A DNA stretch of 64,000 nucleotides from assembly GCA_964561925.1 (NCBI GenBank), contig CAZLRW010000001.1:62001-126000 (forward strand), given 5' to 3'. Shown one piece after another: positions 60,444-64,000 of the stretch. Each line of letters opens with the position of its first letter. Positions within the stretch are counted from its first letter, which is position 1. Both the position numbers and the translations under genes were made by a program. Below the pieces are notes generated by a model. The model searched no databases and was not told where the DNA came from. It saw nothing but the letters and a program-made list of their open reading frames with translations. This stretch comes from SZUA-430 sp964561925 (lineage in GTDB: Bacteria > Pseudomonadota > Alphaproteobacteria > Micropepsales > Micropepsaceae).

Positions 60444-60689
60444 ATGGCTCTTGATTTGGCGGCGGCACGGCGCGCGGTCGCTTATCCGCACCTCGTGGAG
60501 TCATTGAAGATCGCACTCGTGGTCGGCACCGCGCTGAACCTCATCAACCAGGGCGACGCGGTCCTTCCCGCCGGACCGCCCCTGAATTGGGGCAAGCTTG
60601 CGCTCACCTACTGCGTGCCGTTCGTCGTCGCCACATACAGTGCTTACCGCGCATTTCGCGCGCAAAACCTATCGTCGCACCCACGTTGA
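60444..60689 (+). CDS. nrtS: NrtS-like small membrane protein (nitrate/nitrite transport)
   Basis: 81 residues with two membrane helices: SLKIALVVGTALNLINQGDAVL and LALTYCVPFVVATYSAYRAF. The VGTxLNLINQGD and LTYxVPFxVxTYSA motifs are those of NrtS, a small protein linked to nitrate/nitrite uptake in cyanobacteria and present in many proteobacteria. A longer upstream frame is an antisense shadow. It fits the nitrogen-oxide theme of nnrS. Confidence 0.75.
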   Translation: MALDLAAARRAVAYPHLVESLKIALVVGTALNLINQGDAVLPAGPPLNWGKLALTYCVPFVVATYSAYRAFRAQNLSSHPR

Positions 60690-60713
60690 ACGGTATCACG
60701 ACCGCGTGAACGC

Positions 60714-60739
60714 GCAACCTAATGCGACGCCGCAACGAA
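60714..60739 (+). promoter_or_regulatory. SigF-like promoter candidate for the arsM cluster
   Basis: GCAACC-N16-CGAA, with CGAA ending 64 bases before the arsM ATG at 60804. It matches the bufA candidate in -35 core, spacing and -10, and even in distance to the start codon. Confidence 0.5.
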
Positions 60740-60803
60740 GAATGAAATAGTCCGAAGAGCTATGCCGCGGACACACGAATCACGCCTTCAGGAGGGGCGG
60801 TCA

Positions 60804-61844
60804 ATGAGCGTCGAGAATCTTAAGAACTATTACGGCCGCATCCTCAAGACGTCGACCGACCTCAGGACGACAGCATGCTGCGTTCCGACAGCTCCGCCGG
60901 CCCGCCTGCAAGCCCTGCTGGCCGACATTCATGATGAGGTGAAGGAGAAGTTCTACGGTTGCGGGCTCATCGCACCGGATGTTCTCGACAGTGCGGCCGT
61001 CGTCGACCTCGGCTGTGGCGCCGGACGCGACGCCTACCTCCTTTCGCGCCTGGTCGGGAGCCGGGGGCAGGTGACGGGCGTCGACATGACTGCAGAGCAA
61101 CTCGCGGTCGCGCGCAAGCACGTGGCGTGGCATACGGACAAGTTCGGTTACCGCCAACCCAACGTGACTTTCGTAGAGGGTTACATCGAGGCGCTTGACG
61201 AGCTCGGTCTCGCGGCCGGAACGGCCGACGTTGTCGTGTCGAACTGTGTGGTCAATCTGTCACCGGACAAACAGCGGGTGTTTGGGCAGGTCCACCGCCT
61301 GCTCAGGGAAGGTGGTGAGTTTTACTTCTCGGATGTGTACTCCGACCGGCGGTTGCCGACCGCCGTCACCCTGGATCCCGTGCTCCACGCCGAGTGCATT
61401 GGCGGCGCGCTCTATTGGAACGATTTTCTAACCTTGGCTCGCCGGGCAGGCTTCGCCGACCCGAGGCTGGTCACATCGCACGAGATCCATATTTCCGATC
61501 CGGTCCTCAAGGCAAAGGCGGGCGCCGCTCGCTTTTTTTCTGCGACCTATCGCTTGTTCAAACTCGGCGATCTGGAGGGCGCATGCGAAGATTATGGGCA
61601 GGCAGTGATCTATCGCGGCGGTATCGACGGCGCAGAGGACGCTTGGAGGCTTGACGCGCATCATCGCTTTGAAGTTGGCCGTGTCACGCCGGTGTGCGGC
61701 AACACACTGAGCATGCTGACGCGCACGAGATTTGCGCCGTACTTCGAAGTCGTCGGCAACGGCGATCGTCACCACGGCATTTTTCCGGGATGCGGGACGG
61801 TGATGCCGTTCGCGGACGACGGAATTTCGAACGGCTGTTGCTGA
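60804..61844 (+). CDS. arsM: ArsM-type arsenite S-adenosylmethionine methyltransferase
   Basis: 346 residues. The N-terminal TTACC (C25, C26) and YGCG (C53) are followed by the SAM motif VVDLGCGAGRDAYLLS (C71) and GVDMTAEQL. Later CEDYGQAVIY and PVCGNTLSMLTRTRF complete the ArsM signature; As(III) is bound by conserved cysteines. Three terminal cysteines (FPGCG, NGCC) are extra. The ATG at 60804 follows AGGAGGGG. It heads a cluster arsM-yiiX-ahpD-rSAM, probably for methylated or more complex arsenic products. Confidence 0.92.
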   Translation: MSVENLKNYYGRILKTSTDLRTTACCVPTAPPARLQALLADIHDEVKEKFYGCGLIAPDVLDSAAVVDLGCGAGRDAYLLSRLVGSRGQVTGVDMTAEQLAVARKHVAWHTDKFGYRQPNVTFVEGYIEALDELGLAAGTADVVVSNCVVNLSPDKQRVFGQVHRLLREGGEFYFSDVYSDRRLPTAVTLDPVLHAECIGGALYWNDFLTLARRAGFADPRLVTSHEIHISDPVLKAKAGAARFFSATYRLFKLGDLEGACEDYGQAVIYRGGIDGAEDAWRLDAHHRFEVGRVTPVCGNTLSMLTRTRFAPYFEVVGNGDRHHGIFPGCGTVMPFADDGISNGCC

Positions 61845-61876
61845 GGCGGTGACGCGCAACGAGGCTGCCGACCGGG

Positions 61877-62638
61877 ATGCTAAACCGTTTTGGACGACTC
61901 CTGGCAGAGTTCCTCACCAGCCCCGGCCACGCGCATAGTTCGTCGCCCGCCACCGACACCGAGCAACTTCGCAAGGTGCTCCGGCCGGGAGACGTGCTTC
62001 TGGTCGAAGGCAGCAGCCGCGTCAGCGTTGCGATCAAGTACCTTACGCAATCCACTTGGTCGCATGCGGCGTTGTTCGTGGGCGAATTGCCGTCGCGCGT
62101 CGGCGGGCCGTACTTCATCGAAGCGGATGCCGTCGACGGGGTTCGAGCGGTCGGAATCGGAGCGTTTCGTGGCTATCACTGCCGGGTCTGCCGGCCGGTC
62201 GGTCTTAGTTCGCGGGAGACGGAAGCCCTCACTGGCTTCGCGGTGAGCCGGCTGGGGCACAAATACGATCTCAAAAACATCGTCGATCTATTGCGTTACC
62301 TCGTGCCGACGCCACCCGTGCCGGTCGGTTGGCGGCGGCGCATGATCGCGCTCGGAAGCGGAGACCCGACGCGGGCGATCTGCTCGACATTGATCGCGCA
62401 AGCGTTCCAATCGATTCGCTATCCGGTACTTCCCGACATTGCCACGATCAGCGCTCCGACCGAGGATTGTCCCGCATGCGTCGAGGAACTCTTGCGCGTT
62501 CGACACCACAGCCTGTTCGTCCCGCGCGACTTTGACGTGTCGCCATACTTCGAGATCGTAAAGCCAACGATCGCGAATGGGTTCGACCACCATACGGTTA
62601 GGTGGGACCCGCAACATCCGCAAACAATCGGCACATAG
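61877..62638 (+). CDS. YiiX/YebB-like permuted NlpC/P60 hydrolase
   Basis: 253 residues without a signal peptide. Permuted papain-like order: RPGDVLLVEG, then histidine in WSHAALFVGE (H63), FIEADAVDGV (E82 region), and the cysteine nucleophile later in RAICSTLIAQAF (C169). Such enzymes cleave amide or thioester bonds of lipids or peptides; its substrate here is unknown. It lies 32 bases after arsM and 12 bases before the AhpD-like gene. Confidence 0.82.
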   Translation: MLNRFGRLLAEFLTSPGHAHSSSPATDTEQLRKVLRPGDVLLVEGSSRVSVAIKYLTQSTWSHAALFVGELPSRVGGPYFIEADAVDGVRAVGIGAFRGYHCRVCRPVGLSSRETEALTGFAVSRLGHKYDLKNIVDLLRYLVPTPPVPVGWRRRMIALGSGDPTRAICSTLIAQAFQSIRYPVLPDIATISAPTEDCPACVEELLRVRHHSLFVPRDFDVSPYFEIVKPTIANGFDHHTVRWDPQHPQTIGT

Positions 62639-62650
62639 AGAGGAGTTCGA

Positions 62651-63205
62651 ATGGCGTTCCTGAATCTCATTCCAAGCAACGGCGTTCTGCTCGACGTGTT
62701 CAAGGCTTTCCCAGGGACGGCACGTCACCTTATCCGCTATCACGAGGCGCTCATGCGAGGCCGTTCGCCGCTGAGCGGGTCGCAGCGCGAATTGATCGCG
62801 GCCTATGTGTCCGGGCTGAACGCGTGCACTTACTGCCACGGCATTCACACCGTGACCGCTGAGGCGCTCGGCGTGTCTGAGGGGCTCGTTCAGGCGCTAG
62901 TTAAAGACGTGGAGAGTGCGCCTGTCGACGAGCGGCTGCGGCCGATCCTCCAGCTTGTCCGCAAGCTGACGACGCTGCCTTCCCGCGTCGGTCCGGGAGA
63001 CATTGCCGCCGTTCGCGACGCCGGTTGGGACGACGCCGCGATCCACGATGCCGTGGCCGTTTGCGCGCTGTTCAACTTCATGAACCGTTACGTCGAGGGA
63101 TTGGGCCTTTCGGCGGATGAGAACTATTTCCAAGTGGCCGGTCGTCGCATCCGCGAGGGCGGCTATGCCGGACTGCTGCGCTTGCTGCCCGCGGACGGGG
63201 AGTAG
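62651..63205 (+). CDS. AhpD-like peroxidase (carboxymuconolactone decarboxylase fold)
   Basis: 184 residues. The redox motif CTYCHGIH (C59, C62, H66) gives the complete E..C-x-x-C-x3-H AhpD active site. The overall length and GLGLSADENYF ending resemble peroxidase-like proteins annotated next to arsenosugar genes. It is probably a thiol-dependent reductase or peroxidase acting in the arsM cluster. The ATG at 62651 follows GAGAGGAG. Confidence 0.88.
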   Translation: MAFLNLIPSNGVLLDVFKAFPGTARHLIRYHEALMRGRSPLSGSQRELIAAYVSGLNACTYCHGIHTVTAEALGVSEGLVQALVKDVESAPVDERLRPILQLVRKLTTLPSRVGPGDIAAVRDAGWDDAAIHDAVAVCALFNFMNRYVEGLGLSADENYFQVAGRRIREGGYAGLLRLLPADGE

Positions 63206-63272
63206 GCGGCGATACAATCACGACAACGTGAGCGCACGCTACCACGCGCTTTCAGCCAACGAACAGCTACCT

Positions 63273-64000
63273 ATGCAAGAGATCAAAATCGATCATGCGG
63301 TCGCCCGCCAAAAAAGGGTGTCGCAATTCGAGAATCCGGACCGGACGGTCAAAGGCGAGCGGCGCGCCGTAGTGTCGTTCGGAAAGCTCGACACGCTATG
63401 GGTGAACACGGGGACACTCTGTAATATCGAGTGCGTCAACTGCTACATTGAGTCGTCGCCGCTCAACAATCGGCTGAGCTATTTTACGACATCCGATCTC
63501 GTACAGGTTTTGAATGAAGCGGCGCGGCTTCGGCAGACGCCTCGCCTCATCGGATTCACGGGAGGAGAGCCCTTCATGAACCCGGCAATGAGCGAGTTGC
63601 TCGAAACGGCTCTCACGAGGGGACATGAGGCATTGGTGCTGACGAATGCGATGCGGCCGATGATGCGGGCCCGCGTGCAAAGTGCGTTGCTTTCCCTGCA
63701 CGCCCGGTTTGCGGATCGTTTGGCGCTTCGTGTCAGTCTGGACCACTGGCGAGCCGAGCTCCACGACGAGGAACGAGGCAGCAAGAGCTTTGACATCGCT
63801 GTGCGCGGGTTGAAATGGCTCACGGGCAACCGATTTCGCGTGAGCGTCGCCGGCCGCCTTCGCTGGGGCGATGCTGAGGGGCCCATGCGCGAGGGCTATG
63901 CCAAACTCTTCGCGCAGGCCAGGATCGATATCGACCCTCGCGATCCGGAGGCGTTGGTGCTATTCCCCGAAATGGATGAAGCAGCGCCGGTCCCCGAAAT
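63273..64000 (+). CDS. Radical SAM protein (3' end outside window)
   Basis: 242 residues visible, frame still open at the window end. The cluster motif CNIECVNC (C50, C54, C57; CxxxCxxC) is followed by FTGGEPFMNPAM (GGE-type SAM motif) and VLTNAM. It is a canonical AdoMet radical enzyme, similar in layout to PqqE/MoaA-like proteins rather than clearly to ArsS, although a C-terminal domain could change that. The start ATG 63273 is 67 bases after the ahpD-like stop. Likely last step or tailoring enzyme of the arsM cluster. Confidence 0.88.
   Translation, partial: MQEIKIDHAVARQKRVSQFENPDRTVKGERRAVVSFGKLDTLWVNTGTLCNIECVNCYIESSPLNNRLSYFTTSDLVQVLNEAARLRQTPRLIGFTGGEPFMNPAMSELLETALTRGHEALVLTNAMRPMMRARVQSALLSLHARFADRLALRVSLDHWRAELHDEERGSKSFDIAVRGLKWLTGNRFRVSVAGRLRWGDAEGPMREGYAKLFAQARIDIDPRDPEALVLFPEMDEAAPVPE

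Noticed and set aside
1..64000. CRISPR arrays, rRNA and tRNA genes
   Set aside because: No regularly spaced repeats, rRNA segments or cloverleaf-like sequences with an acceptor/T-arm pattern were recognised on reading.

Overview
The window looks like a stretch of a GC-rich proteobacterial genome, most likely an alphaproteobacterium. The pointers are trb genes followed by DUF2274/DUF736, a SigF/NrsF pair of Caulobacter type, and DUF2285 regulators of rhizobial ICE type. Several genes suggest a facultatively anaerobic, nitrogen-oxide-using and metal-exposed lifestyle. No rRNA, tRNA or CRISPR array was recognised. Functional names rest on motifs and remembered family signatures; no database search was run.

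Region 1 (1-12.5 kb), anaerobic metabolism. After the 3' part of an RND efflux gene comes ubiT-ubiU-ubiV (oxygen-independent ubiquinone synthesis), a CopD-like membrane protein, a ThDP-dependent 2-keto acid decarboxylase coupled to nnrS, a small carboxymuconolactone-decarboxylase-fold protein, an NAD-epimerase, an FAD oxidoreductase and hemN. FNR/Dnr-like boxes (TTGnn-N4-nnCAA type) sit upstream of ubiT, nnrS/CMD, the FAD gene and hemN, and again at 48.35 kb before a universal stress protein. This suggests one low-oxygen regulon.

Region 2 (12.5-41.4 kb), an integrated conjugative element with insertion sequences. An IS1182-type element is followed by a LuxR regulator, a DUF6499/DUF2285 protein like FseA, and a convergent DUF2285 protein like QseM. 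A good lux-box promoter lies in front of the FseA-like gene. Then come ArdC, a ParB-like protein, a decayed and an intact DUF736 gene, an AlpA-like HTH, the TraF peptidase, an intact IS66 with perfect 8-bp target duplications, a DUF3363-type relaxase, TraG, a CopG regulator, trbBCDEJLFGI, DUF2274, DUF736 and an ECF sigma/DUF6768 pair. No integrase or luxI gene is seen.

Region 3 (41.4-48.7 kb), a junction and ion transport. It holds a hydrolase, a membrane protein, a broken HxlR-type regulator and a 250-bp duplicate of the end of the DUF6768 gene. These are followed by a CaCA exchanger, a Ca2+-type P-ATPase, a universal stress protein and an nhaA 3' remnant.

Region 4 (48.7-64 kb), metal and metalloid defence. 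A bufferin-type operon (bufABCD: DUF2282 peptide, MNIO enzyme, DUF2063 partner, DoxX) lies beside a cus-type copper/silver efflux operon, a SigF/NrsF pair, a TIGR04282 transferase, an extra DUF2063 gene, nrtS, and an arsM-YiiX-AhpD-radical SAM cluster that runs off the window. Matching SigF-like promoter candidates lie before bufA and before arsM. This raises the possibility that copper-peptide synthesis and arsenic biotransformation share one sigma factor.
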